A stretch of 23,476 bases of DNA from Ga0077553 sp038215275 (GCA_038215275.1 JBBQRA010000076.1:1-23476); one strand, 5' to 3'. Shown: positions 8,996 through 16,673, numbered from the stretch's first letter. Made by a program: numbers and translations. The notes: generated by a model from the letters alone, not told the origin.

Positions 8996-9719
8996 ACCCG
9001 TGTTAAATGCAATCTCGAGGCCACACTCTACCGCTCTGTTTGCCAATACTTGGCGTTCCGCTTGCCAGGGAAACTGTGCGCAAACATGACATCGCTGCTC
9101 CCATAACTCACAGACGGACCAGGGGGGCGCGCCAAGCGAGGGTCCACAATCTCGCCTGCTGAGCCAGGTAAGCAGTAGCATTCGGCGGATGAGTCGAAAA
9201 GCACGTCCCCCCTCAGGAGTCGCCCGCCCAAGCACCTGCCGGTTGAACGACCGTTTGGGCCGGATTCACGCCGCAGTTGCTTCCCCCTCCGTATTTAGCG
9301 TGGATCTGCGGGTACTCCACAGCAGCCTCCGGCCGGATTCGTCTTACTGAAACGCACACTGCAGACCCCGGTCTCCGGTAGAGACAGTCGCACGTCGTCG
9401 GCTGCCGCCAAGTCTCCGGCCAGTGCCGAAGCGGTTCTCCGAGTTGGAGTGGGCGGTGGCTTGCGCCTGCAATGCGCTCGCTCATGTGTGGGGTATTCGA
9501 CCGAGCACATATTGTTATGCTTGGTTATATCCGCGCCGTTGGGCCGCTTCCGCATAGTCACATGCGGCGGCTTCAGCCGGGTACGGCGAGCGGCTCAGTT
9601 TAGCTACTTCCGGTGAGGCTCTACAAAATTGCGACTGATAGGGAACGAGCAATGACGGGCAGGTCGCGAAGCGGTCAAACTTCAGGCCGCGGAGCTGGCA
9701 CAGCCGAGAGTTCTCTTGT
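8996..9719. other. divergent intergenic region without a convincing gene
   Basis: This 724-bp stretch separates the minus-strand receptor operon from the plus-strand DUF2254 operon and should hold both promoters. Short overlapping frames exist on both strands, but none has a recognisable domain, a good ribosome site or consistent codon use. The only site noted is the candidate sigma-54 promoter near 9052-9067. No tRNA-like or repeat structure was recognised. Confidence 0.6.
9052..9067 (-). promoter_or_regulatory. candidate sigma-54 (-24/-12) promoter for the receptor operon
   Basis: On the minus strand the sequence reads TGGCAAGCGGAACGCC. The GG and GC dinucleotides are exactly 10 nt apart, as in the consensus TGGCAC-N4-TTGC. 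The -24 half matches in five of six bases, but the -12 half has AC in place of TT. Transcription would start near 9040, about 45 nt before the receptor ATG at 8995. The operon's own last gene is a sigma-54 activator, so autoregulation is plausible. The site is imperfect and could be chance. Confidence 0.25.
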
Positions 9720-11048
9720 ATGAATAAGCTACGCGTCTTCTGGGAGTCGCTACGATCGAGCCTCTGGTTTCTGCCCACCCTGCTGGTTTTAGGTGCAGTG
9801 GTTCTCGCCGTATCCGCAATAGAGGCGGAGCCGTGGTTTGACGGAAACAACTTTGAAGAGAGGTGGCCTCGTCTACTTGGGGCAGGTGCGGATGGGGCGC
9901 GGGGCATGCTGTCTGCGATAGCTAGTTCGATCGCCAACGTAGCGGGTGTGGCCTTCTCGATCATCATTGTCGCACTAACTCTGGCCTCGAGCCAGTACAC
10001 GTCTCGCATCCTGCGAAGCTTCATGGGTGACAGGGGGAACCAATCTGTTCTCGGCGTGTTCCTTGGAGTCTTTGCTTACTGTCTTGTCGTACTCCGGACC
10101 ATCCGGGGCGGAGACGAAGGCGCTTTTGTGCCGTCCTTCGCGGTTTTTATTGCCGTCGTGCTGGCGTTTGTCGCAATCGGATTTTTCATCTTCTTTATTC
10201 ATCACATCTCCTCTGCCCTTCAGGCATCGAGCATCGTCGAGGCGGCAGCTGAGCAGACGATCAAAGCCATTGATCGTCTCTTCCCGACGGAGTTGGGCGA
10301 AGCTGCCGGCTCTGGTCTCCCGCCCCGACTGCCCCCAGCGGATGAACAGTGGCGAAGGATAGCCGCCCGGCGCACAGGCTACATCCAGAGTGTCGATGGA
10401 GACGCCTTGCTCGGTCTGGCGTGCGAGTGGAATGTGGTTATCCGCATGGAAGCCGGTATCGGCGAGTTCGTCGTGGAGGGGACGCCCCTTGTCTCGATGG
10501 CGGGCGAGACGACGCCGGGTGATGAAGCAGAGTTGGAGCTAAACGGTGCGTACTCCATAAACCGACACCGCAGCACTGATCAGGATGTCGGCTTTGGAAT
10601 CCGTCAAATCGTGGACATAGCCCTTAAGGGCCTGTCACCGGGAATTAACGACACCACTACTGCCATGAACTGTGTCGACTATTTGACTGCAGTACTGGCA
10701 CGCCTTGCCCCGCGTCAGGTCGAGACACTATACCGGATGGATCAGGGTCAACTGCGAGTTATTGCTCGGGGCCCCACCTTTAGGAGCCTACTCGACGCGG
10801 CATTCGACCAAATCCGTCAGAACTCCGAAGGTAACGTCGCCGTTCTAGTCCGACTGATAGAAGTGCTCAACACCATCTCTGAGTTTACGTACAACGAAGA
10901 GCGGCGGCAAGCGCTTCAACTCCACGCTAGCCTCGTGCTTGAGACGGCAGAACGCAGTGTCCCCTCGCTTCACGACCGGGCGGCGATTCGCCGAGTCAGC
11001 CAGCGAGCTATGCCCGCTCCTGGCAGTCCGAGCGAGGTAAATCGATGA
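9720..11048 (+). CDS. DUF2254 family membrane protein
   Basis: The 442-residue product has about four transmembrane segments in its first 165 residues (roughly 15-36, 68-92, 108-127 and 138-162), followed by a soluble cytoplasmic-type domain. That domain includes DIALKGLSPGINDTTTAMNCVDYL at about 299-322, the most conserved signature of DUF2254 predicted membrane proteins, so the family call is firm although the biochemical role is unknown. The ribosome site before the ATG is weak. The stop overlaps the ATG of the ion channel gene (ATGA), which indicates translational coupling. It is the first gene of a three-gene membrane operon with two channel-type proteins, so a role in ion or membrane-stress physiology is likely by association. 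The alternative is a generic envelope protein. Confidence 0.88.
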   Translation: MNKLRVFWESLRSSLWFLPTLLVLGAVVLAVSAIEAEPWFDGNNFEERWPRLLGAGADGARGMLSAIASSIANVAGVAFSIIIVALTLASSQYTSRILRSFMGDRGNQSVLGVFLGVFAYCLVVLRTIRGGDEGAFVPSFAVFIAVVLAFVAIGFFIFFIHHISSALQASSIVEAAAEQTIKAIDRLFPTELGEAAGSGLPPRLPPADEQWRRIAARRTGYIQSVDGDALLGLACEWNVVIRMEAGIGEFVVEGTPLVSMAGETTPGDEAELELNGAYSINRHRSTDQDVGFGIRQIVDIALKGLSPGINDTTTAMNCVDYLTAVLARLAPRQVETLYRMDQGQLRVIARGPTFRSLLDAAFDQIRQNSEGNVAVLVRLIEVLNTISEFTYNEERRQALQLHASLVLETAERSVPSLHDRAAIRRVSQRAMPAPGSPSEVNR

Positions 11049-11914
11049 GCCCGATGAGCAGCGGCGAGAAGCGGGGAGCCACGCCCGAAGACAAGGAGGC
11101 GTTAGAAAGAGAGCGCTTCGAAATCTTGGAACGGCTCGAACTCTGGCTAGAAACGCCAATGTTGGTTCTTGCCTTTGTGTGGCTGGCGCTACTGATTGTG
11201 GAACTTATTTGGGGTGCGAGTTCGTTGTTCGAGATCATCGGTACGAGCATCTACGTTGTTTTCATCCTCAACTTTGCGCTTGAATTAACCCTAGCTCCGC
11301 GAAAGGTGGACTATCTCAAACGCAACTGGCTGGCGGCTATCTCTCTGCTTGTGCCGGCCCTGCGCATCTTCCGCATCTTTCGCGTGTTTCGGGTCCTTCG
11401 GCTGGCGCGCGCAGGACGGGGATTACGTTTACTACGCGTCGTCAGCTCCCTGAATCGTGGCATGAGCGCCCTCGGGGCGAGCCTGAGTCGCCGAGGTTTT
11501 GGCTACGTGTTAGCTCTGACACTCCTCGTCACTTTTGCCGGTGCTGCTGGCATGTATGCCTTCGAGAAAGAAGAGCCCGGGGGGCTCAGCAGCTATGGTG
11601 AGGCGGTGTGGTGGACGGCGATGATCATGACCACAATGGGGTCGCAGTATTGGCCGCAGACTGTCGAGGGGAGGGTGTTGTGTGTGTTTCTGGCGCTGTA
11701 CGCCTTCGGTGTGTTCGGCTATGTCACGGCGACACTTGCCACCTATTTTGTCGGCCGCGACGCGGAAAGTGACGCTGCCGAGTTAGCGGGTTCAGCACAA
11801 TTGATCAGGCTGACAGAGGAGATACGCGCGTTGCGCGAGGAAATGCGAACGCTCGCCCAGCGTCCTAGCGACGGCCTCCCCCAAGATCCTCTCAAGACCA
11901 ACAACGATTCCTAA
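11045..11914 (+). CDS. voltage-sensor-type ion channel with non-canonical selectivity filter
   Basis: The 289-residue subunit has six-transmembrane channel architecture: S1 about 38-57, S2 62-82, S3 93-105, S4 106-131, S5 152-172, pore helix about 188-197 and S6 208-236. S4 carries arginines at 107, 110, 113, 116, 119, 122, 125, 128 and 131, exactly every third residue, which marks a voltage-sensor helix. The filter region is MTTMGSQYWP (195-204), where K+ channels have TVGYGD, so strict K+ selectivity is doubtful. A charged helix after S6 (about 250-275, LIRLTEEIRALREEMRTL) could form a tetrameric coiled coil. The gene overlaps the DUF2254 gene by 4 bp and lies 3 bp before the MscS gene. Family membership (ion transport superfamily) is confident; the ion carried is not known. 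Confidence 0.9.
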   Translation: MSPMSSGEKRGATPEDKEALERERFEILERLELWLETPMLVLAFVWLALLIVELIWGASSLFEIIGTSIYVVFILNFALELTLAPRKVDYLKRNWLAAISLLVPALRIFRIFRVFRVLRLARAGRGLRLLRVVSSLNRGMSALGASLSRRGFGYVLALTLLVTFAGAAGMYAFEKEEPGGLSSYGEAVWWTAMIMTTMGSQYWPQTVEGRVLCVFLALYAFGVFGYVTATLATYFVGRDAESDAAELAGSAQLIRLTEEIRALREEMRTLAQRPSDGLPQDPLKTNNDS

Positions 11915-11917
11915 GGA

Positions 11918-12925
11918 ATGACGAACGTGGAAAATTATTTTCGGCTGGTTGGCCCTGAACGGGCAGTAGAACTATTTGGTGTGCGGCTCGTAGGCATCAA
12001 CGCGGAAAACCTTACGAAGCTGGTGTTCACGCTAGTCTTCATTGCCGTGGTGCTTCTGCTGGGACGCTTCGCTCGCAGAATCGCGAGCCGAGTCCTTCAG
12101 GGGCGTGCTCGCGAGCAAGCCCAATTCTGGACGCGCCAAGCGATTAAGCTCAGCACCGCGGTGCTCATCATCCTTGGCCTACTTTCTATTTGGTTTGAGG
12201 ATCCCACTCGATTGGCCACCGCGTTGGGACTCGTTACCGCGGGTCTGGCTTTTGCTCTCCAAAAGGTAGTTACCGCCGTGGCGGGCTACTTTGTCATATT
12301 GAGAGGCAAGACCTTCAATGTCGGCGACCGAATTGTCATGGGTGGGGTCCGCGGGGATGTTATCGCCCTCGGCTTTATCCAGACAACCATTATGGAGATG
12401 GGCCAGCCCCCGCCTGTGCAAGGCGCCGCCCCGGCCATGTGGGTGCAGAGCCGCGAATACACAGGCCGCATTGTCACGGTCAGCAATGCAAAAATATTTG
12501 ATGAACCGGTCTACAATTACAGTGGCGACTTCCCGTACCTCTGGGAGGAATTATCCCTGCCAATTACTTATTCTTCCGACCGGAGCCGAGCTGAAGACAT
12601 TCTGCTGGAAGTCGCAGGGCGCCATACAATCCCTATTACTGAGCTTGGTCAAGAATCACTAGAAGAGATGCAAAGGCGCTACGTGGTCAAGGCGGCCGAG
12701 ATGCAACCGAAGGTATATTTCCGCCTAACTGACAACTGGCTGGAACTGACTGTGCGGTTCATTGCGAAGGATCACGGCATCCGCAGTCTGAAAGACGTTA
12801 TGAGCCGCGACATCCTCAAGGCACTGGAGGAGGCTGGCATTGGCGTGGCGTCGGCCACTTTCGAGATTGTTGGCCTGCCTCCGCTTCGTATTGAAGATGC
12901 TCGGGGAACCGCTCAGGAGTTGTAA
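11918..12925 (+). CDS. MscS-family mechanosensitive ion channel
   Basis: The 335-residue protein has a short N-terminus, transmembrane segments at about 33-49 and 74-93, and a pore-lining TM3 (about 96-125: LATALGLVTAGLAFALQKVV...GYFVI). The MscS beta domain follows (about 128-200) with the family signature FNVGDRIVMGGVRGDVIALGFIQTTIMEM, then an alpha/beta C-terminal domain to about 318. These channels open under membrane tension and release solutes on osmotic downshock. The start follows the stop of the ion-channel gene by 3 bp, with AAGGA directly before the ATG. It is the last gene of the three-gene operon. Immediately after its stop, the sequence changes to the remnant of a TonB-dependent receptor, so this stop marks a mosaic junction. 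Confidence 0.93.
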   Translation: MTNVENYFRLVGPERAVELFGVRLVGINAENLTKLVFTLVFIAVVLLLGRFARRIASRVLQGRAREQAQFWTRQAIKLSTAVLIILGLLSIWFEDPTRLATALGLVTAGLAFALQKVVTAVAGYFVILRGKTFNVGDRIVMGGVRGDVIALGFIQTTIMEMGQPPPVQGAAPAMWVQSREYTGRIVTVSNAKIFDEPVYNYSGDFPYLWEELSLPITYSSDRSRAEDILLEVAGRHTIPITELGQESLEEMQRRYVVKAAEMQPKVYFRLTDNWLELTVRFIAKDHGIRSLKDVMSRDILKALEEAGIGVASATFEIVGLPPLRIEDARGTAQEL

Positions 12926-12942
12926 TGAAGAATTATGAGTAA

Positions 12943-13600
12943 GTTCCAGACCAACCAGGGAACGGCCGGTTTAACTTCGACCGCAGCTTCACCGCCAATC
13001 CAGATCAGGCGGGCAGCACCGGCGATGCGATGGCGAGCGTTCTGTTAGGCACGGCATCCACCATCGAGCAGGATTTCCTGCTGGTGGGGCCCGGAATCCA
13101 GGGAACCGAGACCGGAAGCTTCTTGCAGGACGATTGGCGGATAACGGCCCGGCTCACCTTCAACCTCGGCCTCCGGTATCGGTATGACACCCCATAGGCA
13201 GGGGTGAACACCAGTCTCACCATGCAGACCGGCCTGCCGTTCGCACCGGTGCCGGCCGGACCGGCTGAAGAGCGGGATGATTTCAAATCCCGCTCCAGCG
13301 CACTGGTTTGACACTCCGCTCTACACCGTCGGCGCCGCCTGGGCCACACCGCTCCAATACACTTACCAAAACTCGGGCGGCAATGCGATGTGGGGGCCGG
13401 GGCGCGTGAAGCTGGACTTCTCCCTGTTCAAACGGTTCGTTGTCCGCGAACGGCTGAAGCTGCAGTTCCGCGCGGAGTTTTTCTACCGGCTCAACACGCC
13501 GCAGTTCGCGTCGATTGGGAATCCGGCAGCAGGTATAATCTCGAGTATTGTCGGGACCCCACGCCAGATTCAGTTCGCGCTCCGTCTGACTTTTCAATAA
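12943..13600 (+). pseudogene. TonB-dependent receptor remnant (internally deleted, frameshifted)
   Basis: An open stretch from 12943 encodes VPDQPGNGRFNFDRSFTA, then GDAMASVLLGTAS, then FLQDDWRITARLTFNLGLRY, ending in YDTP and a TAG near 13198. These are typical mid-barrel sequences of acidobacterial Oar-like receptors. After the stop, MQTGLPFAPVPAGPA matches a later barrel region. A frame change then leads into a segment with NPAPAHWFDTPLY, NAMWGPGRVKLDFSLFKRF, LQFRAEFFYRLNTPQF and terminal RQIQFALRLTFQ before TAA at 13600, which is the genuine receptor C-terminus. There is no N-terminal export signal or plug, and most of the barrel is missing. The ghost begins 17 bp after the MscS stop and ends 20 bp before the sulfatase ATG, so it was once the sulfatase's upstream partner. 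Confidence 0.85.
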
Positions 13601-13984
13601 GGTAGTGTAACGTCTATCCCATGAATCGCCGATCCTTTCTCTCCTCCACGGCAGTCGCGGCTCCGGCTTTGCTCCTCGGCCAACGCACGGCCTCCGAACG
13701 GCCCAACGTCCTCTTCATCGCCGCCGATGACATGAACAACGCGCTCGGCTGCTATGGCCATCCGCTGGTCAAGTCTCCCAATATTGACCGCCTTGCCGCC
13801 AGCGGCGTGCGCTTCGACCGCGCCTACTGCCAATACCCGGTCTGCGGACCCAGCCGCGCCTCACTGCTCACCGGCCTCCGCCCAGACTCCACGCAAATCT
13901 TCGAGAACAACATCTCGGTGCGGGACAAACTGCCCGGCGCGGTCACCCTTCCACAGCTCTTTCGCAACGACGGCTGGCACTCCG
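13256..13984 (+). repeat. copy A of a receptor-tail/sulfatase-head segment repeated at 22723-23334
   Basis: The segment from CCGGACCGGCTGAAGAGCGG through the receptor C-terminus, the intergenic spacer and the first 121 codons of the sulfatase recurs in the same orientation 9.5 kb downstream. Long blocks match closely, for example AGCGCACTGGTTTGACAC, GGTATAATCTCGAGTATTGTC, AATCGCCGATCCTTTCT and TTCGAGAACAACATCTC. Copy A keeps an intact sulfatase reading frame. Confidence 0.9.
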
Positions 13985-15039
13985 TCCGCGCCGGCAAGAT
14001 GTATCACATGGATGTTCCCGGCTCGGTGGGGACCAACAAGTGGGACGACGCTCCGAGCTGGGATATCTCGATCAGCCCGCCCGGCAGGGAGCAGAAAACG
14101 GTGGGCGTCGGCGGTAACATCACCGAGGGCAAACCCGCCCGCTGGGACGTCATCTCTTTTAAGGGAGACGGCAAGGACCAGGCCGATGACCGCGCCACCG
14201 AAATAGCCATGGAAACGATGGGTTCATCCGGCGACAAACCCTGGTTTATCGGGCTTGGCTACCTCCGGCCGCATGTGCCACACGTCGCACCGGACCGTTT
14301 TTTCGACCTCTACCCACTCAGCCAGATTCACCCCGTCGTCAATCCAACGGGCGATCTCGACGACATTCCGCTCGCCAGCGAAATCGCCATCAACTCCCGG
14401 GCCAGAGACATCGGCGGGATGTCTGAAGCCACGAAGAAAGAGGCCATTCGCGCCTACTACGCCTCCGTTTCTTACATGGATTGGCAGGTTGGCCGTGTGC
14501 TCGCCGAACTCGACCGAAAGAACCTCCGGCGCAATACCATCATCGTCTTCTGGGGGGACCACGGCTGGCATCTCGGCGAGCATCATCGCTGGCACAAGCG
14601 CAGCCTGTTTGAGGAGTCCATGCGCGCGCCGCTGCTGATTGCCGCTCCCGGCCGCAAGGGCAACGGAAGCGCCAGCCGTTCGCTGGTCGAATTCGTCGAT
14701 ATCTTTCCGACGGTCGCCGAATTGGCGGGCCGCCGTCCGCCAGCGAATCTCGAAGGCCAGAGCTTGGTGCCGCTGCTCGACAATCCGTTCCGCAGGTGGA
14801 AGTCAGCCGCTTTCAGCGTCGTAACCGCGCCGGGCGGTATCGAAGGCCGCTGCGCGGTTACGGATCGCTACCGCTATATTCGCTGGACCGGACCTCATCC
14901 CGACGAAGAGCTCTACGACCGCCAGGCGGATCCTCACGAGTATGTAAACCTCACGCGAAGCACTCAGAATGCAACACAGCTCGCGATGATGCGCCGGACG
15001 CTAGACGCAGGCTGGAAAGCGGCGAAGGCCAAGGTCTGA
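13621..15039 (+). CDS. Tat-exported sulfatase (iduronate-2-sulfatase-like)
   Basis: The 472-residue protein begins with a twin-arginine-type signal (MNRRSFLSSTAVAAPALLLG). The alkaline-phosphatase-superfamily fold follows: metal-binding NVLFIAADDMNN (D36, D37), LVKSPNIDRLAASGVRF, and the sulfatase signature CGPSRASLLTG at 75-85. Cys75 there is the residue converted to formylglycine in the C-x-P-S-R class. Downstream are FIGLGYLRPHVPH, a second metal site in FWGDHGWHLGEHHRWHK (D313, H314, K326) and ELYDRQADPHEYVNL near the C-terminus. The overall order matches iduronate-2-sulfatase-like enzymes, so it should hydrolyse sulfate esters on glycans in the periplasm. It needs a formylglycine-generating enzyme encoded elsewhere. 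No strong ribosome site precedes the ATG. Its former receptor neighbour is a pseudogene, yet this gene shows no damage. Confidence 0.93.
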   Translation: MNRRSFLSSTAVAAPALLLGQRTASERPNVLFIAADDMNNALGCYGHPLVKSPNIDRLAASGVRFDRAYCQYPVCGPSRASLLTGLRPDSTQIFENNISVRDKLPGAVTLPQLFRNDGWHSVRAGKMYHMDVPGSVGTNKWDDAPSWDISISPPGREQKTVGVGGNITEGKPARWDVISFKGDGKDQADDRATEIAMETMGSSGDKPWFIGLGYLRPHVPHVAPDRFFDLYPLSQIHPVVNPTGDLDDIPLASEIAINSRARDIGGMSEATKKEAIRAYYASVSYMDWQVGRVLAELDRKNLRRNTIIVFWGDHGWHLGEHHRWHKRSLFEESMRAPLLIAAPGRKGNGSASRSLVEFVDIFPTVAELAGRRPPANLEGQSLVPLLDNPFRRWKSAAFSVVTAPGGIEGRCAVTDRYRYIRWTGPHPDEELYDRQADPHEYVNLTRSTQNATQLAMMRRTLDAGWKAAKAKV

Positions 15040-15402
15040 GTGCCCTCAGGGTCCTTGCACTACCCGTTGCATGCTGCCGCCGCTCAAGTCAGAAGGATCG
15101 CCGATGGTCCGGGGAACTGACCTTCGAAGACGTCAAAACAGGTGTTTTTAGAGAAGTTTTCCGGGTTCATGATCCGGCGACGGGGCGGCCGATTAACCTC
15201 GCCACCGTCGGGAAGCCGACGAGCGCTCCGGAAGGGCCGTCGCTGCGTTGTGTCGGCCGGCTAACTAACCGGCTCACCAAGATGGTAACGGAAACGCGAA
15301 AACTGACCACACCCTGACAGCGGGGCAGCGATTGGCCGCTTAAGCCGACGATACGGTCAATTGGAATACTTCCGCCTTGCGACGATCGGCTCGGCGTGAG
15401 TG
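15040..15402. other. degenerate intergenic stretch after the sulfatase
   Basis: This 363-bp stretch contains short frames on both strands without recognisable domains or consistent coding character. It includes GCCGGCTAACTAACCGGC near 15257, a 5-bp stem with an 8-nt loop and no T-run. It lies between the intact sulfatase and the catalase ghost and probably consists of eroded sequence. I see no supportable gene in it. Confidence 0.5.
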
Positions 15403-15670
15403 TCAGCAATCCCAGGGGCCTTTGGCCGCAGCAGCGAGGAACGCATCCGCCGGCACCGCACCCTCCAGTGCAACTGCGCCAATGTCAGGAGCTACGATAG
15501 CCGCTCTCGGCCGCGGCAGTAGGACCTCTCACTTTGAGATGGGAGAAGGCATCCTGGATAAACCCGGCCGCCGCCTGCTTCTCTAACGGCTGCGCGCCCT
15601 CTGCTGTCACAGCGATAATCACGGCGTCGAACAGGACCGATGGGCCCCGGCTTCCTTCCGCTTTATGCAA
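15403..15670 (-). pseudogene. katE: C-terminal fragment of a large-subunit catalase (KatE/HPII type), frameshifted
   Basis: On the minus strand, 15670-15485 encodes GPSVLFDAVIIAVTAEGAQ, then AAAGFIQDAFSHLK and PTAAAES. This resembles the C-terminal flavodoxin-like domain of large catalases (pattern PSVLFDAV...EGA...AAA.DFV.DAF.HLK). After a one-frame shift near 15490, the frame 15492-15403 continues with APDIGAVALEGAVPADAFLAAAA and KGPWD, then a stop. This parallels the family's closing segment, which usually ends near a WDRE-type motif. The catalytic haem domain is absent, so this is a non-functional tail. The assignment rests on remembered family patterns; a chance resemblance across two consecutive frames seems unlikely but is not excluded. 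Confidence 0.6.
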
Positions 15671-15804
15671 TCGAAGTACACAGCGCGGGTATTGGCGCGT
15701 TGATTGCTAGCGTCGTAGCTATGTACCAGCACATTAGCCAGCTGAAGTGTACCGTACGCATCGGTCAGTTGGGTGCCACATTTGGAAACAGGAAGGAGGC
15801 TACT

Positions 15805-15900
15805 ATGACGCTTTACCGCGAGTGGGACGGGTGGGACCAGGCATGGGATCGTGCCCGAATGAGTGGTTTGACATCTGTCACTATGAGCACCCATCGATGA
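15805..15900 (+). CDS. possible 31-residue leader ORF coupled to the SDR gene
   Basis: An ATG at 15805 is preceded by AGGAGG, 6 nt upstream, the strongest Shine-Dalgarno seen in the right half of the window. The frame runs 31 codons (MTLYREWDGWDQAWDRAR...) and ends in a TGA that overlaps the SDR start as ATGA. The SDR's own ATG has no good ribosome site, so ribosomes could reach it by termination-reinitiation. The peptide is rich in Trp and Asp/Arg and matches nothing I recognise. It may be a leader, a fragment of a lost gene whose ribosome site is now reused, or an incidental frame. Confidence 0.4.
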   Translation: MTLYREWDGWDQAWDRARMSGLTSVTMSTHR

Positions 15901-16673
15901 CGGGGTTTTTAAACAAGCGGGCGCTCGTGACCGGGGGCGGCTCAGGAATTGGGCGCGCTATTTGCCGCCAGTTTGAGGAAGAAGGCGCTATGGTTGCAGT
16001 GTTAGATCTGAATGAAGAACGGATTGCGGAGACGCAATTCGGATTTTCGCGACGTGGAAGGCATCTAAGCTTGGTCGCGGATGTGGGTGACGAGGAGCAG
16101 ATGACGGCCGCTTTCTCTGTGGTCGAGCGGGAATGGGGAGGATTGGACATCCTTGTGGTCAATGCCGGAATCAATGGAGTCTGGTGTCCCCTGCCCGAAT
16201 TGACTGTCGCGGAGTGGGAGCGTACCATGCGCACGAATCTCTTCGGCACTTTTCTCACATTCAAGCTTGCCCTGCGTTTGTTGAACGACGGAGGGGCGAT
16301 CGTCGTAATATCTTCAATTAACGGATCTCGAACGTTCAGTTATACGGGAGCCACCGCATATTCAACATCGAAGGCGGGTCAAATCGCTTTCGCGAAGATG
16401 ATGGCGCTGGAACTTGCGAAACGGCGTATTCGCGTCAACGTCGTTTGCCCGGGCGCTATTTCGACGGATATTGCGTCGAGTACGACCCATAGGGGGCTGG
16501 CCTCGATTCGGCATCCGGTGCTATTTCCAGAGGGGTATGTGCCGCTGACTGGTGGTGTTCCCGGCACGGCGGATGCCGTAGCCTCGGGGGTTCTTTTCCT
16601 GTCTTCCGAGGCCGCCAGCCACATTACCGGCACCGAACTTTTTATTGATGGCGGCGAATCCTTGATTCTGTAA
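15897..16673 (+). CDS. short-chain dehydrogenase/reductase (classical SDR)
   Basis: The 258-residue protein is a classical SDR of normal length. The cofactor motif TGGGSGIGR is at 12-20, D37 ends beta-2 (VAVLDLNEER, favouring NAD+), and NAG is at 90-92. The catalytic tetrad is N114, S140, Y155 and K159 (YSTSK). NVVCPGAISTDI and a C-terminal GTELFIDGGESL segment follow. The reading frame is open back to 15747, but the start at 15897 is chosen because it places the glycine motif at the usual position and overlaps the leader stop (ATGA). The substrate is not predictable from sequence. Its neighbours are glycoside hydrolases and a sulfatase, so sugar or sugar-acid oxidation is a reasonable guess. 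Confidence 0.93.
   Translation: MTGFLNKRALVTGGGSGIGRAICRQFEEEGAMVAVLDLNEERIAETQFGFSRRGRHLSLVADVGDEEQMTAAFSVVEREWGGLDILVVNAGINGVWCPLPELTVAEWERTMRTNLFGTFLTFKLALRLLNDGGAIVVISSINGSRTFSYTGATAYSTSKAGQIAFAKMMALELAKRRIRVNVVCPGAISTDIASSTTHRGLASIRHPVLFPEGYVPLTGGVPGTADAVASGVLFLSSEAASHITGTELFIDGGESLIL

Noticed and set aside
8996..9235. 80-residue N-terminal extension of the TonB-dependent receptor
   Set aside because: The internal ATG at 8995 gives a clean signal peptide. The extension is Arg/Trp/Cys-rich and would bury that signal.
9480..9510. TTCGA-containing string resembling a tRNA T-loop
   Set aside because: No acceptor, D or anticodon stem could be paired around it, and there is no CCA-like end.
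9213..9561. overlapping minus-strand frames in the divergent intergenic region
   Set aside because: No domain, ribosome site or plausible export signal. The frames overlap each other and look like chance openings in GC-rich sequence.
15747..15896. 50-residue N-terminal extension of the SDR
   Set aside because: Classical SDRs place the glycine-rich motif within the first 10-20 residues, which the start at 15897 gives. The extension has no conserved feature.
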